The notes under the pieces are model-generated. The model worked only from the letters and a program-made list of their open reading frames with translations. It was not told the origin of the DNA and ran no database searches. This document shows, one piece after another, positions 34,777 to 43,460 of a DNA stretch of 64,000 nucleotides; position 1 is the first letter of the stretch; every line of letters starts with the position of its first letter. The stretch spans positions 1 to 64,000 of the forward strand of contig JACMLM010000016.1 of assembly GCA_014379595.1 (NCBI GenBank). The letters are read 5' to 3'. The position numbers and the translations under genes were made by a program. Source of the stretch: Anaerolineales bacterium (GTDB lineage: Bacteria; Chloroflexota; Anaerolineae; Anaerolineales; Villigracilaceae).

Positions 34777-37212
34777 ATGTTTGCCCGCCTCGCTGTCAAC
34801 ATCTCCACTGTCTCAGGTCTCTTCGATTATTCAGTTCCTCCTGAACTCACATCTCAAATTCAACCAGGCTCCCTGGTCACTGCCCCATTTGGGAATCAGA
34901 TCGTGCAGGGCGTGGTTTTAGAAATACTTGACTCCCCCTCTGTAAAGAATACAAAATCGATCATTGACATGCTTGACCCTGCACCCGTTCTGACTCAACC
35001 TCAGCTTGCTCTTGGGATCCTATTGGCAGACTCTACGCTCAATCCAGTCGCATCTATTGTGAGCATGATGCTTCCAGTTGGCCTTTCTCAACAAGCAGAT
35101 ATAAATTACGAATTACGAGTTGCAAGTTATGAAGACAAATCATCAACAGTTGTGACTCGTTTAGTCAATTTATTAAAAGACCGTGGCACATTACGTGGCC
35201 GCCAAATAGATTCACACTTTGCAAAAGTGGACTGGCGCAGGACGGCACAGATCCTTGTTAAAAAAGGGATCCTTTCCACAAAGCATGTTCTTCCGCCGCC
35301 TCGGGTAAGGCCAAAATATATTCGCGTTGCGCAGCTATCAGTTCCGCCAGAAGAAGCGTTGGAACAAATGTCAGTTTTGGGGACAAAGCAAACATTGGCA
35401 CGTCGTCAGGCCGCATTGAAATTTCTCATCCAACAACCTGAAGCAATTAATCTTTCATGGGTCTATGCTGAGACGGGATGCAATCTTGCAGATTTGCAGG
35501 AGCTTGAAGAACGCGGGCTGATCCGATTATTTGAAAATGAAATTTTTAGAGATCCGCTGGGAAAGATAGAGAATAGAAAAGAAGAACAGAAGGCAGATAA
35601 CAGAAAACTTGTACTTACACCTGAACAAGATTCTGCACTTGCCCAAATTATTAATGCAATTACTAATCAGACAGTCTCTAAGCTCCAGTATCTTTTATAT
35701 GGTGTCACAGGTTCAGGTAAAACTGAAATCTATTTACGCGCTGCAGAAGAGACGATAAAACGAGGCAAACAAGTCATTGTTCTCGTGCCTGAAATCGCGT
35801 TGACGCCGCAAACTGTTCATAGGTTTTTAGCGCGCTTTCCCGGGCAGGTTGGACTAATTCATTCAAAGTTATCAGAAGGCGAAAGATACGATACATGGCG
35901 CCGCGCACGAAGCGGAAAACTAAAAGTTATCATTGGTGCACGTTCTGCATTATTTTCTCCCCTTCCCAATATTGGCTTGATCGTTGCAGATGAATGCCAT
36001 GATGGTTCCTATTATCAATCTGAGCCGCCGTTTTATCATGCAGTGACCGCCATACAGGAATATGCGCGTTTATGCGGCGCAGTATGTATTCTCGGTTCCG
36101 CCACGCCAAGCATTGAACAAAGATATAAAGCAGAAAATAACGAAATCACAAAACTTGATCTGCCTTATCGTATTGTTGAAGCAGGTCTTCCCCCAGTTGA
36201 AACCGTAGATATGCGCGAAGAACTTAAAACAGGTAATCGCGGAATCTTTTCCCGTGCATTGGCTGAGTCTCTAGCTGAAACAATCTCACGCGGCGAGCAA
36301 GCCATCTTATTTCTCAACCGCCGTGGTACAGCTACTTATATCTTTTGCAGAGATTGCGGGTATGTTGTGAAATGTCCACGTTGTGAAACGCCCCTTACTT
36401 TGCATATAGATGAAAAAGAAAAATTACTTTGTCATCGCTGTGGATATGAACGCCAAATGCCGAAGACCTGCCCTGAATGTAACGGAAAGAATATCCGCGC
36501 GTATGGGTTGGGAAGCGAAAAAGTGGAAGCCGAAGTACAAGCTATGTTCCCTCAAGCACAGACATTACGCTGGGATTGGGAAACTACCCGCAAAAAAGAT
36601 GCACATGAAATGATCCTGACCCACTTCGCCAATCATCAAGCGGATATATTAGTGGGTACACAAATGCTCGCCAAAGGACTCGACCTGCCTTTGGTGACTC
36701 TAGTTGGGATCGTGCTTGCAGATGTTGGGTTAAATTTGCCTGACCCATTTGCCAGTGAAAAAGTATTTCAAACTCTTACTCAAGTGGCAGGACGCGCGGG
36801 ACGTTCTGCACGTGGAGGCAAAGTAATCTTACAAACCTTCATGCCTGAACATTACGCTATTCAGTCCGCTTCACAGCATGATGTAAACGGATTCTATGAG
36901 CAAGAATTAAACTATCGCAAACAATTAGGCTATCCACCTTTTACACGACTCGCACGGCTAGAATATCGTCATGCGGACTCTGCCAAAGCGGAGGATGAGT
37001 CACAGAAAACTGCGAGCAGGCTCAAAGTTAAGATCGAAGCGGAAGCCCGTCATCAAACAGAATTGATCGGGCCTGTTCCATCATTCTTTTCAAAAATGGA
37101 TGGAGTTTATCGTTGGCAAATTATTGTTCGCGGCCCTGATCCAGTTTCGTTATTACGCGATATAAAATTAAACGATTGGCGGGTTGAAATTGACCCTGTT
37201 AGCTTACTATAA
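34777..37212 (+). CDS. priA: Primosomal protein N' (PriA helicase)
   Basis: An 811-residue replication-restart helicase. N-terminal 3'-DNA-binding domain, Walker A GVTGSGKTE at about 309-317, DECHD as the DEAH-box variant at about 403, and the zinc domain with eight cysteines in CRDCGYVVKCPRC ... CHRCGYERQMPKTCPECNG (about 525-570). The helicase motif QVAGRAGRS and the C-terminal domain RLARLEYRH follow. The length is normal. It overlaps the end of a hairpin terminator. Confidence 0.95.
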   Translation: MFARLAVNISTVSGLFDYSVPPELTSQIQPGSLVTAPFGNQIVQGVVLEILDSPSVKNTKSIIDMLDPAPVLTQPQLALGILLADSTLNPVASIVSMMLPVGLSQQADINYELRVASYEDKSSTVVTRLVNLLKDRGTLRGRQIDSHFAKVDWRRTAQILVKKGILSTKHVLPPPRVRPKYIRVAQLSVPPEEALEQMSVLGTKQTLARRQAALKFLIQQPEAINLSWVYAETGCNLADLQELEERGLIRLFENEIFRDPLGKIENRKEEQKADNRKLVLTPEQDSALAQIINAITNQTVSKLQYLLYGVTGSGKTEIYLRAAEETIKRGKQVIVLVPEIALTPQTVHRFLARFPGQVGLIHSKLSEGERYDTWRRARSGKLKVIIGARSALFSPLPNIGLIVADECHDGSYYQSEPPFYHAVTAIQEYARLCGAVCILGSATPSIEQRYKAENNEITKLDLPYRIVEAGLPPVETVDMREELKTGNRGIFSRALAESLAETISRGEQAILFLNRRGTATYIFCRDCGYVVKCPRCETPLTLHIDEKEKLLCHRCGYERQMPKTCPECNGKNIRAYGLGSEKVEAEVQAMFPQAQTLRWDWETTRKKDAHEMILTHFANHQADILVGTQMLAKGLDLPLVTLVGIVLADVGLNLPDPFASEKVFQTLTQVAGRAGRSARGGKVILQTFMPEHYAIQSASQHDVNGFYEQELNYRKQLGYPPFTRLARLEYRHADSAKAEDESQKTASRLKVKIEAEARHQTELIGPVPSFFSKMDGVYRWQIIVRGPDPVSLLRDIKLNDWRVEIDPVSLL

Positions 37213-37252
37213 AAATAATTCCTCAGGACTAAATACTGAGGAATTATTTTTT
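37211..37252. terminator. Bidirectional terminator
   Basis: AAAATAATTCCTCAG and CTGAGGAATTATTTT form a 15-bp stem with a 9-nt loop, between the convergent priA and beta-helix lipoprotein genes. Confidence 0.9.
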
Positions 37253-38666
37253 AATCATTCTCGACTTGTTGGTCTGATAAAGTAGGGTCACAAAAACTTG
37301 GTGCTTCCGTTAGGAACGGCGCGAAGGTGAGGCGCTTGCCTACACTATCTCCAGTGCCAGGGCCCATACCTGCAGGGCCGCTTGAGTCACCCCAATAATT
37401 TCCATCTCCAACAGATGCTCGGCCAAATAATCCACTCGTCCAATTTGGGTCCTTAGGGTCAGTCGTTATATTATTGGCAAAACAGTTGTTATGGATTTGT
37501 GCATCTTCCTGAAAATCTACAAATACGCCGCTGGGATGCGCTTCGAGCGTGGCTTGAAAACCTGGAATGCTGGTCAACATGCTGGATGTGTATGGGCTTT
37601 CCTGGATCTGTTCAATTGGGTCGCCATCTTCAGGGTCAATGCCCGCAAGGACAGGGTTGTTGACTCCGATTGCACCACCAAAAGAAGGAGCCTCGTTTTG
37701 ATAAAACTGACTATCAGTAACTGTAAGATTGACATGGCTGGTATACATGCCGCCACCACGAATGCCATTTCCGTCACCCGTGACGCGATTCTTGATAAAG
37801 AATCCATCTATAATGACCAATGTGACAGTTTCTGTAAATAAGCCACCACCGTTCCCATCAGATTCATTTCCCTCGAAACGAGTGGATTTAATAATGGACT
37901 TGGACGAATCAATAAAGAGTGCGCCGCCATTACCAGTAGTTGTATTGCCAATGAATTCGCTATCTGTAATTTCAATTCTGCCGAGCGTGAAATAAATCGC
38001 TCCGCCGTTGTCGGAATGATTATTGATAAAGCGTGTGTTATCCAAAGTGATCGAGGCGCTCATCGAATAAATGGCGCCGCCCCAATCGTCTTCCACGTCT
38101 CCATTTTGGATGGTGATGTTATCCATTGTCAGCTTGGAATTGACCATTAATTCAAAAAAGCGGAATGGTTCTGCGCTTTCATCACGCGTGAGAGTTGAGC
38201 CATTGCCGTGAATGGTCAATGGAAAAGCAAGTGCAGGAAGTGCAGTTCCTACATCTACAAGGCTGATCAACCATTCATATTGAGGCGGGGTTTGATCTCG
38301 TTGGGTGAAAACATATTCTCCGGGCATTAACTCAATTACTGTTTCGCCTACCACCCCTGCAGCGCAGGAATCTTGTGGCTTACCTGCATTGGCTGCAAAA
38401 ATGGCTTCTGCTAATGAGCATTTTCCATTTTCAACAAATGGATAAACCTCCTGTTCAAGTGTATCTACTTGAATCACACCTTTTACAGGAGCTGCAGGGG
38501 TATCAGTGAATATTTCAGCCGCTGAGGGTGTGGATGTAGATTCAGTACTGGTCACAGCTTCTTGAGTAGAGGCAGGTATGGTCGCAGCAGGAACGTTCGT
38601 TCCAGTGGACTGACAAGCTATCATCGTCAAAATCAGGATGGAAATTAGAATACCAATATGGCGCAT
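37251..38666 (-). CDS. Beta-helix lipoprotein (Pmp-like repeats)
   Basis: A 471-residue lipoprotein with lipobox LTMIAC (Cys18). It contains the typical start of right-handed beta-helix proteins in these bacteria, CSLAEAIFAANAGKPQDSC, then repeated rungs such as GGAIYSMSASITLDNTRFINNHS, GGAIYFTLGRIEITDSEFIGN and GGALFIDSSKSIIKSTRFEGN. The tail has NNCFANNITTDP, GDGNYWGDSSGP and the cysteine-rich end FCDPTLS. The same motif set is in polymorphic outer-membrane proteins and in polysaccharide-binding or lyase scaffolds. No lyase catalytic residues are obvious. It is preceded by GGAGA, with a 440-bp upstream spacer. Confidence 0.85.
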   Translation of the reverse strand: MRHIGILISILILTMIACQSTGTNVPAATIPASTQEAVTSTESTSTPSAAEIFTDTPAAPVKGVIQVDTLEQEVYPFVENGKCSLAEAIFAANAGKPQDSCAAGVVGETVIELMPGEYVFTQRDQTPPQYEWLISLVDVGTALPALAFPLTIHGNGSTLTRDESAEPFRFFELMVNSKLTMDNITIQNGDVEDDWGGAIYSMSASITLDNTRFINNHSDNGGAIYFTLGRIEITDSEFIGNTTTGNGGALFIDSSKSIIKSTRFEGNESDGNGGGLFTETVTLVIIDGFFIKNRVTGDGNGIRGGGMYTSHVNLTVTDSQFYQNEAPSFGGAIGVNNPVLAGIDPEDGDPIEQIQESPYTSSMLTSIPGFQATLEAHPSGVFVDFQEDAQIHNNCFANNITTDPKDPNWTSGLFGRASVGDGNYWGDSSGPAGMGPGTGDSVGKRLTFAPFLTEAPSFCDPTLSDQQVEND

Positions 38667-39106
38667 ATTTAAGAGTCTCCTTCAAAGTGAGTGATATTTT
38701 CCTTGAGAGATCAAATTTTTGCAAGGGATAGTAAATATGCAATATTCATTTTGTTCTCATTTCTTCTCTGTAGGACTCTTAAGCTATTTTCATAAACGAT
38801 AGGAAATATGCACCAGTGCATAACATTGTAGGGTAATCATCGGTTAAGTTATATATGGAGTTAGGTAGAATACCAGCCCGGTATCCACACGCCGAATATT
38901 ATAGAGACGAAAGGAGTGTGTTTTATGGACACGTCTCACTATGAAGGTTCATTGTCCTATCTTCCCCTGGCGTAAAAATAAAAACGAATAAAAGAACCAG
39001 CTTCAGGTCGATGAATAAGCGGTTCTAACTCTGCGTGAAATATGTTTGTTATTAGTCAAACAACGAAGCAGAAAATTTTCGCTTTTAAAGTTAATAAGGA
39101 GTCTAC
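38667..39106. other. Gene-poor spacer with one short ORF
   Basis: No convincing gene is longer than 16 codons here. The spacer holds the promoter region for the beta-helix lipoprotein on the minus strand. On the plus strand it holds a 16-codon ORF at 38925-38975 and a region upstream of the gene at 39107. Confidence 0.5.
38925..38975 (+). CDS. Possible 16-residue small protein
   Basis: AAAGGAG at 38910-38916 is followed after 8 nt by ATG and the codons MDTSHYEGSLSYLPLA then TAA. It is a small ORF with a better ribosome site than many real genes here. It could be a leader peptide, as the next gene lies 131 bp downstream, or chance. Confidence 0.3.
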   Translation: MDTSHYEGSLSYLPLA

Positions 39107-39442
39107 ATGTTACCCAGACGAGAACTCAATGCGGGGAAAAGTTATGTGAATGAGAACGAGTGGATCGCACGTGAAGTAGTCGAATTGGAACGCAAGATCG
39201 TGAAATATAAAACCTACGATCTAACTACGGGCAAGTTATGCGGCGCAACACAGGAATGCAGTAAGCCGAATTTTATCTATTGGGCTGACCGGGAAGCAAC
39301 AAATGAAGAGGTAAAGAATTTACAGCACGATGAGGCAGATGCGCTGTATAAAACCGATGAACCAATTCAGGAAACAGAAAGTGATCTGGCTCTCGAACAA
39401 ATTCAAATGGTGGCCCATAACGAAATGATCAACCGTTATTAA
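39107..39442 (+). CDS. Hypothetical protein
   Basis: A 111-residue soluble acidic protein with AAGGAG upstream. The first half carries VVELERKIVKYKTYDLTTGKL and two cysteines; the second is Glu-rich. I recognise no motif. It is followed after 86 bp by the NBR1-like lipoprotein gene, on the same strand. Confidence 0.6.
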   Translation: MLPRRELNAGKSYVNENEWIAREVVELERKIVKYKTYDLTTGKLCGATQECSKPNFIYWADREATNEEVKNLQHDEADALYKTDEPIQETESDLALEQIQMVAHNEMINRY

Positions 39443-39528
39443 CACCCTGTTTCTGAAGCGCAGGTCTACGCCGAAAAATAACACATGGCCTACACTTCTT
39501 AACATTTCAAACTATAAAAGGAGATCAA

Positions 39529-40260
39529 ATGAAACTACAAAAAAATATTTTATTAATGTCAGCGCTTATCCTTAGCATAATACTCAGCGCCTGCGGACCC
39601 AGTGAGGCTGAACTAACTCCCACGTTAAGTGTGGAAGATGTTCAAACGATGGTCGTCTCGACTCTTGCAAGCGGGATGACACAAACGGCAATTGCCGCCC
39701 CAACAAAGACAATTACTCCAACCATCACGCTCGTACCAACGCTTGCATCACCAACTCTTGGAGCGCTCGTAACTCCCTTTGGGACAACTGTTGGTACAGG
39801 TGGCGGTGGGACAGTCACCTCTTGTTATGCAATGTCCTTTGTAAGTGATGTGACCATTCCAGATAATACAGCAATGACGCAGGGTCAAGCCTTTACCAAG
39901 ACATGGAAAGTGAGAAATAGCGGCACCTGTGCATGGGATGCAGGCTTCAAATTCGCCTTTACCAGTGGAGATGCAATGAGCGGCGCGACCTTTACACTGA
40001 CTCAAGCCGTGGCAGCCAACGCTGAGACGAGTCTTTCCATTAACATGACCGCGCCGAGTAAAGCTGGTTCTATCAAGAGCAGCTGGCGCATGTCTACAGC
40101 GGCAGGACAATTCTTCGGTGACGAGGTTTACGTTTTGGTAGTTGTAGGCGGTGGAGCAGCTGCCAGCACAGCTACAACGGGCGCGCCTACAGCCACAGCT
40201 ACCACTGGAGTTGTGGTACCAACTGCAACTACAGCACCTACGGCAACAGCTACCCCTTAA
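39529..40260 (+). CDS. Lipoprotein with NBR1-like Ig domain
   Basis: A 243-residue lipoprotein (AAGGAG; lipobox LSAC, Cys22) with a Thr-rich linker, a domain at about 100-205 and a Thr/Ala-rich tail. The domain has the NBR1 central Ig-like pattern: VSDVTIPDNTAMTQGQAFTKTWKVRNSGTCAWDAGFKFAF, then SGDAMSGATFTL and SIKSSWRMSTAAGQFFGDEVYVLVVV. It presumably binds surface polymers or proteins. A 44-bp perfect palindrome terminator follows it. Confidence 0.85.
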   Translation: MKLQKNILLMSALILSIILSACGPSEAELTPTLSVEDVQTMVVSTLASGMTQTAIAAPTKTITPTITLVPTLASPTLGALVTPFGTTVGTGGGGTVTSCYAMSFVSDVTIPDNTAMTQGQAFTKTWKVRNSGTCAWDAGFKFAFTSGDAMSGATFTLTQAVAANAETSLSINMTAPSKAGSIKSSWRMSTAAGQFFGDEVYVLVVVGGGAAASTATTGAPTATATTGVVVPTATTAPTATATP

Positions 40261-40279
40261 TCTTTTGACTATAATTTAA

Positions 40280-40323
40280 TAGAATCAAAAACGGACGAGG
40301 TACCTCGTCCGTTTTTGATTCTA
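40280..40323. terminator. 44-bp perfect palindrome (terminator)
   Basis: The left half starts TAGAATCAAAAACGGACGAG and ends GT, and the right half is its exact complement, so the arms are 22 bp with no loop. T5 is within the arm. It is capable of cruciform or hairpin formation. Confidence 0.9.
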
Positions 40324-40372
40324 AATTTGCTGATGGTTTTGCTTTAGGCGAAGAGAAATTTTTATGAGACTT

Positions 40373-42004
40373 TTACGATCCAATGATCCCGGTCTCGGTA
40401 AGTGCACGAAGAGTAATTGCCAACCCAACCAGCGATATGAATAGTGCACTGAGCACCGGCAAAATATGGATCAACTTTCCCTGCGATGGAAAACGTTCAA
40501 ATACCCGTCCTGCGTAAATGAACATCAAGCCGATGGTAGTTAGCGCGCCCGCCAAACCCAGGCTGAAGGCAAACACCAAAATCAATCCAAAACCGATGCG
40601 GTTCAGCGCGATTGCACCGAGCAGGACGACCAATGCCGAAGGACAGGGTATTAATCCGCCAGAGATGCCTAGTGCCAGCAAACTACGCCAGGTGACAGGT
40701 GTATCATCTGCACCTGGAGGCATGTGGGAGTGATCACCAACTCCATGGTCATGAGAATCGGCATGGTCGTGGTGAGGGTGGTGGCTATCATCATGAGAAT
40801 GCACATGCCCGTGACTATGAGATTGATAATATGAATGCTCAGCATTAAGCACATATCGGTGCTGATGAGTGATGCCCTTTATATGCGTCTGTTGTAAAAC
40901 GGGTGAATGCAAACGCGATGGTGTAATAAGAGTTGGTTTGAGTTTATGAAACCAGGCTCCCAAATCAGCTGTTTTATATCGGGTCGTAAGCAGCTTCACT
41001 CCAATGCCCATAACGAACAGGCCGGAGAGGAAATTCATCCATGGATACAGTTTCTCAGGCACAATAAATTGAGATGCGAAAAGGGTGATCATCCCTAAGG
41101 CAAACACGCCGGCAGTATGTGTGATCGTCGTCGTCAAACCTAGGTAAAGCGCATGCCTGGGTGTGCCGCGTGAACCAACCAAATAAGCACCCACGATCGT
41201 TTTGCCATGACCGGGTGTCATGGCGTGCATAGCGCCCCATACAAAGGAAATTGCCAATGCGAACAAAAGGGTGGATGTGTTAATTTCCTCCAACAGGATC
41301 AAACGAGTGAAGGCGTCGTTGCGATCTGCCAACGGAGATTCGGTTTGTTCCGCAACTGTCAGAGATTGATTTTGTATCGATATTCCGGCTGATGTAATCT
41401 CAAACCCAACCTCCCGCTGGTCGAGTGGGCTGGTGAGCAGGTCCTGAGGATAATCAGTGAGGCGATTACTAAGGCTTGTCGTTGCAAAATCACCTTGCAG
41501 TGATATGTGATCGGCAATGACAACAATCTCATTCCAACCAAGGCGGTCAGTAAATGCGTTGTTATTAAAGGAGATGCTGGCGATTTCATTTTTTGAAATT
41601 ATGGAAGCCTCGAAATTACAGTTCAATCGCAAAGTTGACAGGCCGCCAACTCCAATTGGAAATTCAACGGAGGAAGAGGCCAGTGTTAAAACCGCAGGCT
41701 GATTGTTCAGAAACAGGTTCAGGTCAGATTGAAGCGATATACATTTATCTACATGATAGCCGGAGGCTTCGGAAGAATCCGCGAGACCGTTTTTATTCGC
41801 ATCGAATATGGCAATCTCTTGAAATGCGGAGATTTCAGCCATATCCACAACATAATCAACAAGGACTTTGTCACGGCTGACATTTAATCCAACATATTGA
41901 TTGATCGTGAAATTGCCTAGCGGGTGCGCAAGAGCCGCTGGAACAAAAATAAAAGAAATGAGCAGGGTTAATATTACAACACTGGTGCGGCGAATTTTTT
42001 TCAT
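40373..42004 (-). CDS. NicO/RcnA-type nickel-cobalt transporter with periplasmic domain
   Basis: A 543-residue protein with a signal peptide ending in VPAALA, then a ~210-residue extracytoplasmic domain (HPLGNFTINQYVGLNVSRDKV...). A seven-to-eight-helix transporter domain follows, with NicO-family motifs HAMTPGHGKTIVGAYLVG and the second repeat ALGISGGLIPCPSALVVLLGAIALNR. A His-rich loop of roughly 40 residues (HSHGHVHSHDDSHHPHHDHA) binds metal. The N-terminal extension resembles those of HoxN/UreH-type export proteins in this group. It ends the DUF4331-TPR-transporter operon. Ni or Co export or uptake is inferred. Confidence 0.88.
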   Translation of the reverse strand: MKKIRRTSVVILTLLISFIFVPAALAHPLGNFTINQYVGLNVSRDKVLVDYVVDMAEISAFQEIAIFDANKNGLADSSEASGYHVDKCISLQSDLNLFLNNQPAVLTLASSSVEFPIGVGGLSTLRLNCNFEASIISKNEIASISFNNNAFTDRLGWNEIVVIADHISLQGDFATTSLSNRLTDYPQDLLTSPLDQREVGFEITSAGISIQNQSLTVAEQTESPLADRNDAFTRLILLEEINTSTLLFALAISFVWGAMHAMTPGHGKTIVGAYLVGSRGTPRHALYLGLTTTITHTAGVFALGMITLFASQFIVPEKLYPWMNFLSGLFVMGIGVKLLTTRYKTADLGAWFHKLKPTLITPSRLHSPVLQQTHIKGITHQHRYVLNAEHSYYQSHSHGHVHSHDDSHHPHHDHADSHDHGVGDHSHMPPGADDTPVTWRSLLALGISGGLIPCPSALVVLLGAIALNRIGFGLILVFAFSLGLAGALTTIGLMFIYAGRVFERFPSQGKLIHILPVLSALFISLVGLAITLRALTETGIIGS

Positions 42005-42023
42005 ATCAGCCTCTTATCTGAAT

Positions 42024-43373
42024 TTATTTTGTTTCTGTGTTTTCCAATGCCTGCAGGGTCTCTCGCACTTCATCGGCATAGAGAATGGAAAAATGCGGAT
42101 TAATCAGCAAGGCCTGCTCAAGATACTCTCGTGCCTGTTGCTGATCACCAAGCTGCAAGGCAATCATCCCCGCATGAAATAATTTCAACGCATCTTGTGT
42201 ATCAAGCCGCAACGACTCTTTAGAATATTCCTGCGCTTCTTCGTAGTTGCCGGTCTTATAAAGTGCCCACGCCAATACATCAGCCGCATGGATGCTCGGT
42301 CGATTCTCGTAAGCCTTGCGAGCCAATGCAAGGGTTTCATTTAAATTTTGATCGTGATCTGCATTGAATAATGCGATTTCCATGTCCATGTCCACACCAT
42401 TGGCGCGATGGAGTTTCTCGATAGCTGACACAAGTTTATATTGTTGATCAGCCGACTCCTGCTGACCCGTTGCCTGATACAAATCCCCAAGCGTGATCGC
42501 AAACTCAGGGAGTGGCATGGTTTCAATGGCTTGATTCAAAAGTTTTACTGCTTCCTTTGTATCCCCCTGAGCGGCGCGGACGCGTCCAAGCCCTGCGATT
42601 GCATAAACATAACCAGGCCGGTCTTGAAGTGTGTGCTGATATTCGTCTTCGGCTTGATCCAGATCACCAGTGTTGAAATATAGCGTGGCCAACTGCGTGC
42701 GGACCCAGGCAGTATTTTCCGCATTCGGTATGCCGCTATCCACTGCGAGTTGCATCATTTCGAGCGCGCCTTCAGTATCGCCGTGCAATTCTCGAATATA
42801 GGAAATGCGTGAATAAGAACTCATATCGGGCCGCAAATCAACCATCGCTTGCAGAGTCTCAGCAGCTTCTGAATAAAGACCTAATTCAATCTGCGAATCA
42901 GCAATCACACCATAGGCATACGGACGATCAGGATTGATCTCTCTAGCACGCTCTCCCCATTCGAGGCCCACGAGAAAGTCGTGACGGGCCAAAGCGAGAG
43001 CACCCCGCGCACTCATAGAAGCATAATCATCTGGCTGAAGAGTTAGCGCCTTATCAAGCGCCTCCTCAGTCATTTGATAATAAGTTGGGTCACCCGTCTC
43101 ACGAGCTTTTTGTAGATAAGCCAAGCCAAGCTGGCTGTATGCCTGCCAATCTTCTGGATTTGTTTGAAGCTTATCCTGTAATGTTTGAATCTGAGAATCA
43201 GTTGAAGCACTGGTGCGCACTGCAGAGTCAATCGTATAACCTTCCACGTTATTGAAAATAGAAGAAAGTCTATTAGCAGGCGACAGCTTCCACGATACAA
43301 CAATAATTAGTGTGACAATAAGAGCAAGAGTAATAACACGATTGAAGTTTCGATTTTGGGTAAGAGTTTGCAT
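42024..43373 (-). CDS. TPR-repeat protein
   Basis: About 449 residues from ATG 43371-43373, which has GAGGAG ahead of it; a 4-codon longer frame exists. One N-terminal membrane helix (VITLALIVTLIIVVSW) precedes about ten TPR units (DWQAYSQLGLAYLQKAR, YVYAIAGLGRVRAAQGDTKEAVKLLNQAI, DALKLFHAGMIALQLGDQQQAREYLEQAL). It is a membrane-tethered scaffold, probably holding the DUF4331 protein or the transporter. It lies between those two genes in the operon, with a 19-bp gap before the transporter gene. Confidence 0.88.
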   Translation of the reverse strand: MQTLTQNRNFNRVITLALIVTLIIVVSWKLSPANRLSSIFNNVEGYTIDSAVRTSASTDSQIQTLQDKLQTNPEDWQAYSQLGLAYLQKARETGDPTYYQMTEEALDKALTLQPDDYASMSARGALALARHDFLVGLEWGERAREINPDRPYAYGVIADSQIELGLYSEAAETLQAMVDLRPDMSSYSRISYIRELHGDTEGALEMMQLAVDSGIPNAENTAWVRTQLATLYFNTGDLDQAEDEYQHTLQDRPGYVYAIAGLGRVRAAQGDTKEAVKLLNQAIETMPLPEFAITLGDLYQATGQQESADQQYKLVSAIEKLHRANGVDMDMEIALFNADHDQNLNETLALARKAYENRPSIHAADVLAWALYKTGNYEEAQEYSKESLRLDTQDALKLFHAGMIALQLGDQQQAREYLEQALLINPHFSILYADEVRETLQALENTETK

Positions 43374-43460
43374 CGATCTCCTCATTTACTACACGCTTGT
43401 GAAGTTAGCCTTTTGAGAGTGAGCCGGTACCAGCCCGGCCCACTCTCTTTTAAATTTTAT

